A program made the translations under genes and the position numbers. 64,000 nucleotides of DNA, taken from NCBI GenBank assembly GCA_013396995.1, contig VWZP01010960.1, positions 20,444 to 84,443 on the forward strand, given 5' to 3'. Of the stretch, positions 39,192 to 48,855 are shown piece by piece (the first letter of the stretch is position 1; each line of letters opens with the position of its first letter). The notes beneath the pieces were generated by a model. It did no database searches. It was not told the origin of the DNA and was given only the letters and a program-made list of their open reading frames with translations. Origin of the DNA: Dicaeum eximium (lineage: Eukaryota > Chordata > Aves > Passeriformes > Dicaeidae).

Positions 39192-40640
39192 ATGAAGGGA
39201 AAGTCTCTGCATGAATGGTTTGGGAGTTCACACCTGAACAACTACAGGACCCTGATAAAGCAAGAGAATAATTTGCAAGGAGAATGCTGCAGCAGTTCCA
39301 GAGAGGAGCAACTTACTGCAGTGTTCTGGGTCCTGGCTACTCTTATGGGACACAGTTCAATATTGGACAGCACCCTCAGGGGAAAGAGGATGAAAACAGA
39401 CCAACAGGCACTGTGGCCACTCAAACTGCAGGCTGAACCAGAGGAGCAAACTGTACCAGTAGGAGTTGCCCCTTTACAGAAGAAGAAATCCAAGTTAAAT
39501 CACTTTGTGAGTGATTAAGAGGAAGCAGGGCACTTAGAACAGGAAGAGATGGGGACAAAGATAATTACCCAATCCCTGTTCCTGGGTGAGCTGTGAGATA
39601 TGTGAAAAAATTTCAGCTGCCAGCTGAATGAACCACAGCCACACCTGGCTGCTCTGATGTTGGGATATTGTGGCCCACCATATGGAAATAGATGGTATGG
39701 AAGCCAAGCAACTGGGATCCCTGTCTCAGAATGTGAACATCGACAAGGGGATTGGGAAGATGATAGAAACTCTCAGCTTCTGGAGATGACTTCTGTGAAG
39801 TGTGAAGGAAAGCTATTTTCTAAAGTTGAAGTAGTGCACCCAAGCAGGTAGAATGCTATGGAGAAAGCTATCTGGTACCTGAGAGAATTATCTGTGCTGC
39901 AGGTAGTCTACAGGCATTCAAATAACAAGCAGTCCCCTGTAGATCCAAATGAAGTCCAGTGTCCACCATACACAATCCATGAGGTTGAAGTTTATATGGA
40001 GTGTGCCATTCTTGTACATTCTTGTACATCTAATTCATTAGCACTGATGTCAATGAAAGGAGAACAGCTGGGTAGCTTTAGACTACTTAACTCCAGCAAT
40101 ATGAAGACCATCTTTTTTCCTGTCTACTGACCTGCACCTCAACTAGGAAAGACTATCCAGGACTGCACTGTTTTAAAGGACTTGAGCAAACTAGAGAGAA
40201 AATGTCCCATGGTCCACCAATATAGACCAGAGTCTCTGCTATTGGGATCAAGAGGCTCCCTGCATGAGAGATAAATTACACACCATCAGCTAACATGTTT
40301 TGCCACCATTACCATAGAGAGGACATAAGGAGATGGGATAGAAACCCACCTCTGCCCTAGCAGAACCACTGTGTGAGTTGGGAGGAAACACAACTACTGC
40401 AGGAAATTCTTCAAGGGTAAATGGCACTCCAGTTTCCAGTGGATAAGTTCTCAGACAGAGTAGGAGGGCTGATGTTACTTCCAATGCTCTTGAAGGGACC
40501 TCCAGGTCGTATTTACAAGAAGTGAGCAACGACTACTATGACCAGAACTAGAAGGGCTGTGCCAGCATCCAAGTGTGGGAAAGGGATAGTTGGATCTATT
40601 GGACTGTCTGGATCCAATGTCCTGGAACATCAGACCCCTA
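39192..40640 (+). pseudogene. Decayed gag of ERV-L-type provirus
   Basis: Three successive open frames in the same direction (39192-39518, 39657-39851, 39858-40130) read as broken pieces of an ERV-L-like gag. The first ends in a lysine-rich patch (LQKKKSK). The third carries text such as WYLRELSVLQVVY and NSLALMSMKGEQ, which I recognise as typical of avian ERV-L gag. Stops and frame changes separate the pieces, so no functional polyprotein can be made. The stretch 40131-40640 continues in the same style with more stops. Assignment rests on recognition plus position between the LTR and a protease motif. Confidence 0.65.
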
Positions 40641-41040
40641 AAAGTATGAGGCTTTAGTTGACACTGGTGCACAAATGTCTACCTTGATGTCATCAAGGTA
40701 TGGAAGGGATAGCATCCAGGGGTGACAGGGAGATCCCAACAGCTGACTGTACGGGAAGCTGTAGTGAGCCTGACTGGGAATGAATGGCAAAAACACCCGG
40801 CTGTGACTGGCCCAGAGACCCTGTGCATCCTTGGCATAGATTACCTCAGGAGAGGCCAGTTCAAGAACCCAAGAGGGCATTGTTGGGCTTTTGGCATAGC
40901 TGCTGTGGAGACAGAGGAAATTAGACAGCTGAACACCTTGCCTGGTCTCTCAGAGGACCCTTCTGCTGTGGGACTGCTGAGAGTCGAAAAACAACAGGTA
41001 CTGCTCACTACCATAACAATGTACCCTTGACAGTACCGCA
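40641..41040 (+). pseudogene. Decayed retroviral aspartic protease region (pro)
   Basis: At 40648-40677 the plus strand encodes EALVDTGAQM, which contains the DTGA active-site motif of retroviral aspartic proteases. A frame change follows. The next frame (40722-41030) continues with SLTGNEWQKH and CILGIDYLRRG, typical of the region between protease and reverse transcriptase in ERV-L-like pol. A stop at about 41031 ends it. In life the enzyme would cleave the Gag-Pol precursor; this copy is broken by at least one frameshift and cannot be functional. Confidence 0.8.
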
Positions 41041-41300
41041 ACAAACCGGGACACCCTGGTCCCCATGCATGAGATGATTCATCCTCCAGAGAGCCATGGG
41101 GGGTGGTCAGCATGACTCACTCACCCTTTATTAGTCCTGTATGGCCAGTGCATAAGTCCATGGGAGAGGGGAGACTGACAGTGGACTATCGTGGCCTAAA
41201 CAAAGTCACACCACCTCTGAGTGCTGCCGTGCTGGATATGCTGGGACTTCAGTGTGAACTGGTGTCCACGGTAGCAAAATGATGTCACCACATGGTTCAA
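41041..41300 (+). pseudogene. Start of reverse transcriptase (pol), truncated
   Basis: In the same frame as the preceding protease-end reading, 41172-41204 encodes RLTVDYRGLNK, the conserved early motif of retroviral reverse transcriptase. Stop codons lie upstream of it. No catalytic (Y/F)xDD box follows. The reading degrades near 41280, and most of reverse transcriptase, RNase H and integrase are missing. The loss looks like one large internal deletion. Confidence 0.75.
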
Positions 41301-41319
41301 CACGTCTAATGTATTTTTC

Positions 41320-41411
41320 TCCATTCCTTTAGTAAGAAACCAAGGTGACAGCTTGCTTTCACCTTGTGGGAAACACAATGTGTACCTCAAGGGGATTTGA
41401 TATTTGGGTGA
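41320..41411 (+). pseudogene. Probable end of pol (integrase C-terminus)
   Basis: The text ending CVPQGDLIFG then stop (TGA at 41409-41411) looks like the C-terminal end of ERV-L-like pol (integrase), not the middle of reverse transcriptase. If so, the deletion joins early reverse transcriptase directly to the end of integrase near 41280-41320. A rival reading is that PQG is the reverse-transcriptase LPQG motif, since the spacing from DYRGLN also fits. I prefer the integrase end because a stop and non-coding text follow at once. Confidence 0.45.
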
Positions 41412-41699
41412 GAACAGTCTGTAATGTTGAATTGTATGTTATATAATATTGATTGCTGAATGACACTGCCACTGTATGCCATAAGTGCCATGGACAGTGA
41501 GGATGTCCATGGGTGGAGCCTGGAGCCTGTGGGCATGTCCAGATTTTTATTCTACACCACTCATGTTATTGCTGGGGGCAGAAGTAAGCACTTCTCACTT
41601 CTGAAAAGAAGGGCGAAGGGCTTCCAGGTGGAAGAAAAAAGGTGCCATAGAGAAGTTCTGCAACCATTTTGTCCTTTTCCATGACAGCAGACAACAGGC
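41412..41699 (+). mobile_element. Provirus region between pol and 3' LTR
   Basis: A 74-codon frame (41460-41684) lies here. No env-like features were seen, consistent with ERV-L elements, which lack env. The exact start of the 3' LTR was not found, so part of this may already be U3. Confidence 0.45.
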
Positions 41700-42030
41700 A
41701 GAGTGGTGGAGTAGTGCTGATCCTGCGATGTTTTTCCATTGTTTCAGGCCTGGGGAAAAATGCATGGTGGAGGGCGCAATGGGGTGGTGCCAGCTGTAGT
41801 CACATCTAGTCAGACTTGGTGATCATTTTGCGTGTGATCACCCTCTTTTATACACTGTTATTATTAGTATCATTGCTGTTACTGTTAATTTTCTTGTCTC
41901 ATTGCTGTTTCCAGTAAATTGTCACCTCAACCTGTAATCTCTGCTTTTTGTATCTCTCTTTTATCAGAGGGGGTTGGGGCAGGAGAGCAGCTGGGGGGGC
42001 TTAACTTCCAGATGGGCTTAAAACATGATG
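41700..42030 (+). mobile_element. 3' LTR of ERV-L-type provirus
   Basis: The right part (41920-42030) matches the 5' LTR copy at 38350-38548. It includes AGTAAA (41913-41918) as a likely poly(A) signal, followed by CAACCTGTAATCTCTGC and the end CTTAACTTCCAGATGGG. The same AGTAAA variant occurs in the LTR at 30981. The left border is uncertain, and no target-site duplication could be shown. Confidence 0.6.
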
Positions 42031-43654
42031 TCCCCTTAGAAGTACTGGCAATCCTGTACCCTGAAAGAGTTCTTAGTGGTAAATCATATGTGATCATACA
42101 AATAATCTTTCTGCATATGCACAACCAAGAACATGTTAAACTATGCAAGTTTTTGTTCTTTTAAATGATTGAGTCAATCTAATTGAAATGTTTGTCCTGA
42201 GGGAGGGAAATTTCAATTCAGGTGGTAAATATTTGGCATAGTTACAAATAACTCAAACCCAAGTGATTAATGACAGAAATTTGGGAGAAATCATCATAGA
42301 TGTTGCTACCTTTAATTACTGGTAAATATTAGACAATACTTGTCTGAAGAATTTTATTTAATAAATTCTCAGAAGTAAAGAATTTTATGCTTAAATGTGA
42401 GGTGTGTGGGGGTTTGTTTCATGTTGTTTATGTTATTAACTGATTATGATGCCATTTTTTGGGATAACTGACTTCTGAAATATCTTATACAGAAAGAATA
42501 ATACTTTGGAATTGGCCTAAGATTCAGGAGCATCTTGTTTTAATGAGCTACCTTTTTTCCTTGTTATTTCAATGAATTCATACTTTGATTAAATTTGAAT
42601 GTATTTTTACATTATTATATTGTTCTGGAAATGAGAAAATACGAAGTTACTACATAGGTCTTCAGGAGAGGCCAATTTGATTATTTACCTAGTTCTATGA
42701 ACTTGTCAAATGTATTTGTAGATGTAAATGTATTATGTAGACACTATATAATTTAACTTACGTTAGTTTAATTGTAATCATATATGGTAGAATAAATGGT
42801 AAAGGTTAGCCTTAAGTACACACCAGTGGAGGAAAAATTCAATTAGGAAAGATTGAGGTTGACTGGTTATGACACAGGTAACAGTTCACACCTCTGTATT
42901 TAAAGGTTGAGTCACTGTTACCATATAAACTGGGCTTCTTATTCACTTACTCAGAAACTATGAGGTAATCTCTTAAGGGCAATTCTTTTAATAGAGAATA
43001 GGTACATTCCAGTGTAGCAATGAAAAGAAATACACATTTAACAAGTAGCAATGAAAAGAAATATACATTTAACAAGCAGAACTTAAATCTGTCCAAAACA
43101 AAAAAGATTCCTTAACTGATTGATGTGAAAATTTTGGGTTCAAGTACAAAACCTATGTTGCATGAGGAAATCTTTGCAAAAATATGAAAGTTTTCAAACT
43201 AAACCTGTTCTAGTGATATCCTATAATATTATTTATGCTGATTAGTTCCAGTTCACCCAACTTTACTGCATTGCCTCTGATGTACTAATAGCATTATGGT
43301 AACTCCTACTGTTAACTGGATTAGAGTAATTAATATGCTATTGGTAAGACAGTTTGAAAATGTGTTCCTAACAGAGCAGAATGTTTCACAGTGAAGTGAT
43401 TGCCTAGCTTTTAGATTATTCCATGTTAAAGTTACCTCCATAAACTATATCTTCACTTATTTATGAGTTTATTAATGTACGTATTAATTTTAAAGCAGTG
43501 ATTAGGAAAGCTGGGGTATTCGAAATCTTACTCAGGCTCAAAAACAAGTCTGAAAGTTGGTATTTGTTTGCTTTGATTGTACTAAAAGCCTGACAGTAAA
43601 AGCCTGTGTTTTGTTTGTAGTGCCTTTATGGAGCAACATCTCTGAGCAGCCTGT
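42031..43654. other. Unique AT-rich DNA, no gene seen
   Basis: No exon or repeat family was recognised. It holds a 31-bp tandem duplication at 43014-43075. Confidence 0.55.
43014..43075. repeat. 31-bp tandem duplication
   Basis: GTAGCAATGAAAAGAAATAC followed by ACATTTAACAA (43014-43044) is repeated at 43045-43075 with a single C-to-T difference. The near identity implies a recent duplication. Confidence 0.95.
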
Positions 43655-43749
43655 CCCAGTGAAAGGTGTCCTTGCTCATGGCAGGGAGTTGGAACTAGAT
43701 GATCTTTAAGGTCCCCTCCAACCCAGGTAATATTATGATTTTATGATAT
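43655..43749 (+). mobile_element. CR1 LINE, 3' end fragment
   Basis: The text AGTGAAAGGTGTCCTTGCTC, GGAACTAGATGATCTTTAAG and CCCCTCCAACCC, ending ATTATGATTTTATGATATT, is the CR1 3' end with degenerate octamers. The left border could extend to about 43620. Confidence 0.9.
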
Positions 43750-45226
43750 TGCCCATATCTCAAAGAGTTTACCTCTTAATTTTAGATATGACTCAATGAA
43801 TGAGGATAATGAACTACTCAGAGAGGTTGAACAAGAAAATAAGGCTTGCGGCAATAAGCTTAGGCAATGACTTGATTTTGATATTTACACAATGACTTAA
43901 TTTTAGATCATTGGGGTGTTTATCCTTGAGTCATCTTGCACATTAGTTTAAGAAGGGATTGCTAGGAGCTATTTGAATGAAAAAATGACTTTTGTAAGCC
44001 AGAAATTCAAGTAAGCTGATGCACCAGTATACCAACAGAGACACACAGAGGCTGAGGGAGAAGTGGGAGATCAAGATGGTGACATAATTGTCAGAATGGA
44101 TGACGGACAAGACACTGAAATAGTTGTGTATTTGTGTTTATTATTACATGTTAACAACTCAGGCCTCTAAAATGCAGATTATTTACCAGTGTAGTTAAAC
44201 ATGTGCTTTAGTAATACAGATGTGCAGTTATAGATTATTTAGCCCATGTTTTCATTTTATAGCCTATGCACTTTACAAATATTAGCTCTTGGATTTTCTT
44301 TTAAATTCTAAACACGTAGTTTGTTTCATTTACTCTGGCTTTACTTCTGTTTCTTTTTTTCTCACTGCATCTGTATTTTTCATGACTTTGAATTTTGTTC
44401 ATGAATGAGGAACATACGAATTTTATAAAATTTGGTGCTAGCTGTTTCTATATTTGTGTGTGTTCTTTATCTCTTTGAAGGGCTCTCCCCTCTGCATTGT
44501 GAATGTATTTTTAGTTGTCAGCTATTACCTCTTAAATGATTAACCAATTCTGACTTCCAATTGGGAATGCCATAAACATAAACATACTGTCCCATAGTGT
44601 GGGAAATATTCCCTAAGTAAAGCAGAATGCACTCTAGAGCAGTAACCTCACCACAATCCTCATCCAAGCCGTGGCACCTGCAGAGTGGAACAGACACTGG
44701 GGCCAAGACTCACTTCATCTAGTTCAAAGCCCTGCAGAAAAGCAAAGGTAAGTATTTGATCCCCTAAAGAAATATAGCCAAAAAATAAAAGGTTAGGCAT
44801 TCATATTGTTATATTGATATAACAAAGTATATGTATGTGTTTCCACAATCCATCAGTAAAAGTGTTTTGTGGCTGTTACATTTCTTGTAGGCTGTCATCC
44901 TTAGTAAAAGGCAGGGATTCAAGTACCAGGGTTGCAGCTCCATTAAATAACTTACTAACAAGAGGTGGATCAATTTATCAGCTAGGAACTGGAGTTTAAA
45001 TGTGTAAAAGACCTTAGTAAAGAAGAGGGTGACAGACTAGAATCATCCTATAGCTCTCATTTAATGTTTTGCTGCACAACTCTCAATGTGTGATTGGAAA
45101 AGAGACCTCTCTCAACACTATCTGAACTATCAGAGGCTGTAAAAATGACATTATCACAGACTATGTATTGCATAATTTTAGAGGAGGTGAAGAGACAATT
45201 TAGTTTTGATTTGTCTCAACACTGAT
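43750..45226. other. Unique AT-rich DNA, no gene seen
   Basis: No gene was supported. A 62-codon minus frame (44518-44706) contains several cysteines but has no recognisable domain. Confidence 0.5.
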
Positions 45227-46110
45227 TGTCAGAGCCATGTGGAAGAAGGGTTGCACGTATGCCACTTCCGAGAGTCAACTACGAGAAGATGGGAGAAAGC
45301 CTTGTCTTTGGGAGGAGTTTGCCTGGCAACCATTTAATGTCTCACATGGGACAGGCAGTCAGCAGGGGAACTCCAAAGGCACTGAACCCTCCAGAGAGGC
45401 TTCTCCAATGAGATGGTGAAAGGTCTCCACCAATGGACTGTAGTGGAAGGTTGGACTGGGCCAATGGTCTCCTGTCAGCTGGCAGATTTTGGGAGCAGCC
45501 AGGGGATATAAAAAGTGACTGCATCACAGGCTATGAGAGCTTTTGGGTCTTGTGTTTTTTGTGGCTTGGTTACTCTGGGGTTTGTTTTATGCTTTTTTGA
45601 GACTTGCTTTTTTGCTTGGGCATTTTGGCTTTGGGCTTTTTGAGTCTGGGGGCCGTGTGGGTCTTGTGTTTTTTGCTTTAGCTCCTGCCTGCTGAGGTTG
45701 GCTTCTTGCCCTGGCCCTGGCCTGTTTTGTGCTTTTTGCCCTAGGTGCAGCCTGCGTTTTGGCTCTTCTGCCCTCACTGACTCTTGCTCACCCTCCCGTC
45801 TGTCCTGCCTCCCTGTGTCCTGACTGCTGCCCTGCCGCCTCATTCCTTCACCCCTGCCTGAACCACCTGCATCCAACCCTACCTGCCTTCAATCCAGCCT
45901 GCCGCCACGATCCTTGCCACGACCTTGTTCTGGACCTCCTGCCTGAGCAGCCCCTTGCTCTCTCCCCACATGTCGGGCTGCCCACAGCTGCGGTAGCTGT
46001 GCCTGTGGGGCCGCGCTCCTCCGGGGGCTGCGCAGGCTCCCCGGCAGGCCCGGCAGGCAGAGTGCGTGCACCCCGCGTCGTGTGGACATAACTGAGATAA
46101 ATAAAGGGGC
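45227..46110 (+). mobile_element. LTR-like unit, GC-rich, with promoter and poly(A) signal
   Basis: The unit begins TGTCAGAGCCATGTGG. It has three CCAAT boxes (45405-45409, 45430-45434, 45461-45465), a TATAAAA box (from 45507) and, about 590 bp further on, AATAAA (46100-46105). The segment is far richer in G/C than its neighbours, with a T/G-rich part (45540-45730) then a C-rich part. Open frames on both strands (133 codons minus, 120 codons plus) follow the base bias and do not look like proteins. An LTR with a long R region is the best reading. A CpG-type promoter of an unrecognised gene is the alternative. No second LTR copy or duplication was found. Confidence 0.5.
45405..45513 (+). promoter_or_regulatory. 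CCAAT boxes and TATA box
   Basis: Three CCAAT pentamers at 45405, 45430 and 45461, followed by TATAAAA at 45507-45513. This is a classical core-promoter order on the plus strand. Confidence 0.7.
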
Positions 46111-46145
46111 GAGGAGACCACCTGCTCCCTTGTAAAGCCTTTATT
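46100..46145. terminator. Convergent poly(A) signals
   Basis: AATAAA on the plus strand (46100-46105) faces AATAAA on the minus strand (plus-strand TTTATT at 46140-46145), 34 bp apart. Each would serve a transcript coming from its own side. Confidence 0.6.
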
Positions 46146-47028
46146 AAACAGAACGGGGCCTAGAGGTGGAGGCTCGGGGTGCGCGCCGCCGCCGCTGCTC
46201 GCAGTGGTAGATGATGAGGAGCAGGAGTCCGCAGTCCTGTCGTCACTGCCAGGCCTGGAGTCTCTATCCTTGTTGGGATTGCCCAGAAACCTGGTTTGGC
46301 TTGCTCGTCTGGGGTAGTTTTCTTGCTCAGGTGTCTTCTGCCTCTTGAGGTCTTTGCCCTCCTCTGGAGGTGGTTTTCTGAGGTTTGTTGAAGTCGGCTC
46401 GTTGTTTTAGGGTGGTTTTAGTCTATAGACGGCAGGGTAATTTAATATGCACGATTTGCACAGCCTTATGGGAAAGATGGAAGTCTGTTCTGGGAGCAGC
46501 AGCTGGATTTCCTGATGGATTTAGGGGGAGTAAGGGGTGCAGGAAACTAAAGGGAGAGGGATGAGACAGAACACTGGAACTGGGTAAGACTAATACATCA
46601 GCTGGGGACATGAACGGGGGCTGGGACAGGAACAGATAAGTACACAAACAAGGGACAAATACATCAACCAGGGACATAAACCATGGCTGGAACAGGAAGG
46701 GGTAAGTATATGAACAAGGGATAAGTGAACATGCAGTTTTGAACCCCAACTTTATTTATAACATCAACAACATTCCCGATCTGCTGGGGTAGTGCCCGCT
46801 TTTTCTCTCTGTCTCTCCTGTCTCTCTCTCTCTCTCACCCCATTCCTTTTCCATTTTCCTTCCTCCTTTTCTGTCTTTTCTAGATGTCTTTAGTAGGGCA
46901 ACTCCTTTTGTTTTGTTTTCGTTATCAATAAATGGTTCTCAGATACAAGGTTGTCTTGGTTGGCCTAATTTTGTTCCAGACCATCTATTTTTAATAGCAC
47001 TCCTTGTGGCTCCCCGTGGAATGTGACA
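46111..47028 (-). mobile_element. Opposed retroviral-like unit, partly GC-rich
   Basis: Read on the minus strand, the unit starts TGTCACATTCCACGGGG at 47028 and has TATAAATA near 46748-46758. It passes through a 65-bp-period tandem repeat and reaches AATAAA at 46145-46140, about 600 bp after the TATA box. Plus-strand AATAAA also occurs near 46929-46934, so a plus-strand LTR end is an alternative reading. CT-rich text lies at 46803-46840. The outer ends of the whole 45227-47028 block are TGTCA and TGACA, but no target-site duplication was found. I do not recognise a named family. Confidence 0.35.
46562..46735. repeat. Degenerate tandem repeat, about 65 bp period
   Basis: Units of the form GGGACAT(G/A)AAC...GCTGG(G/A)ACAGGAA, then TAAGTA and AACAAGGGA, recur at about 46604-46670 and 46671-46735, with a weaker partial copy from 46562. 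The minus frame 46423-46749 shows the duplication at protein level but is not otherwise gene-like. Confidence 0.7.
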
Positions 47029-48739
47029 GGAGCCTATCACTTAAATAAAATAAAGTAGAAACTCCTCAGAAAGCAAATCTAATATGATGAATTTGTTGCT
47101 TCATTCAAATGTACATGGAGGATGAATGTGCGGTAAAGTTGTGAGGAACATTTTGTGGGCTCTAATCAGCTAAAACTTTGGAAGTGATTCAGGTGCCAGG
47201 GAGGCATGTAAAGAGAAGTTTCATCATCTAGCTTCACACAGTGGCATGCAAGAATTGACTGTAACCAAAATATCTTTTAGTTGTGATGAAAAAAATTAAA
47301 TTTGTTGCATGAGCAGTTGTGTGAGGATTTTTTTTTTTAAATTTTTTACAATGTGAAATCTAAAGGTCATCCCAAAACCTCTCACATGTTATGAAAAGCA
47401 ACAGTCTTAAATTGGTCTGAGCTACTGGGTAGCTTCTGCCAACTTCATTGTCCGAGAAGGCATTGAGACCCTTCTTTTTGCATTGAGACAATCCCAACAC
47501 AGAAGTCTGTTGGGTTTTATTTTACAGCTCATGGCTAAATTTCGGATAACTGGAATGTGAAGAATTTGCACAAATACTCCACCATCTCAGGCTGCATCAT
47601 TATTTTCAGGCTCATGGATCAGTATAGAGAACTGGTCATAGCTAGGTTTAAAGGTGTAGAAAAGGATGATGAAAATCACCAAATTAAATATTGGCCTATA
47701 AAATTTGCTTCATATATATGCTTCATTACTATCTTTCAGTAAAAGTAAAAATTGAACTAAAAAGACCATAGAAGCATATATTTTTGAGTTGTATATAAGA
47801 TGAACATAACCTACTTAAAACTTGTTGAAGTCTAGATTTTGCTAGTGATTTTACAAACCAAATTTTAATGTGTTTGTTAATCTCTCTAGTAATTTTATAC
47901 CTTAATAAATAATCACAGAGAAATCAGAAACTTTACCTTAACTGACATCTTCTCAATGAACATTCAGAACAAGGCAATTCCATTTGAGAATTAATTTTCC
48001 CATTGAAGTGTGAGTACATCCGTTTTCTTTACAAATTAACTGAATGTGTTTATAAATAGTTATGGTGATTCTAATTTATTGTGAGACCCCCATAAACCAT
48101 TGTGTGTGTGTAAAATATCTCTAAATTATGTGTAAAAATTTCAGAGCATATCTTTTCATACTGTCACTGCTTTTAAAGTGGTGCTGGTATATGCAATCTC
48201 CACTCACAAAGCTCTATGTCAGTGAAAATTATATGAGGGTGTTACCAGATTTGTCTGTATCTGGTGAACTGACACAATGCTTGTTCTACCAAAACCACTG
48301 GCCTATGGAACTGCACAGTGCCCACGGTGTAAGAAAGAGAGCTGGAAGTTCACTAACCCCAGTACCTTGCCATCTCAGCAAGGTCGACTGGAACACTGTG
48401 GTCCCTGACCACCATGGACCACCAGAGAGACCCCAGAGCAGAACAACACATAAAAGGGAGAGGAATTATGGTTAATGGTTTTGAGGAAATTATTATCATA
48501 TGTATGTTTAGTCTGGGACAATCAATGAATATGTATGCAGAATACAGTACATAAACAGAAACTTCCCTGTATTCAGCATGCAGGCCTTTAGGAGGAGCTA
48601 TCCCCCTGTGCATCCAGCTGAAAAAAAGAATGCCTGCTTCTTAATGGCTTCTTCTTGGTGTTGAGGAGTTTTGTCTATTTTACTGCATTTTTGGTAACAA
48701 TGGGACCAAAAAATTGCATGCTGTTTTCCTTTTTCTTAG
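47029..48739. other. Unique AT-rich DNA, no gene seen
   Basis: A 115-codon plus frame (48128-48475) overlaps an 86-codon minus frame. Neither is recognisable, and no repeat family was identified. Confidence 0.5.
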
Positions 48740-48855
48740 AATGATTGAATTATAGAATCATTCACGTTCACCTCTTAAGATCATCAAGTCCATCCATTAA
48801 CCCAATACTGCCAAGTTCACCACTTGTCCTTAAATGCCACATCTATATCTTGATT
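48740..48855 (-). mobile_element. CR1 LINE, 3' end fragment
   Basis: The plus strand reads ATTATAGAATCATTCACGTT, then AAGATCATCAAGTCCATCC and ATTAACCCAATACTGCCAAG. These are the reverse complement of the CR1 tail and adjoining untranslated region. The text is close to that of the split copy at 31681. Confidence 0.9.

Noticed and set aside
45475..46091. 133-codon minus and 120-codon plus frames in GC-rich DNA
   Set aside because: They overlap, have strongly biased composition (Q/K-rich or P/A/L-rich) and lie within a promoter-like LTR unit.
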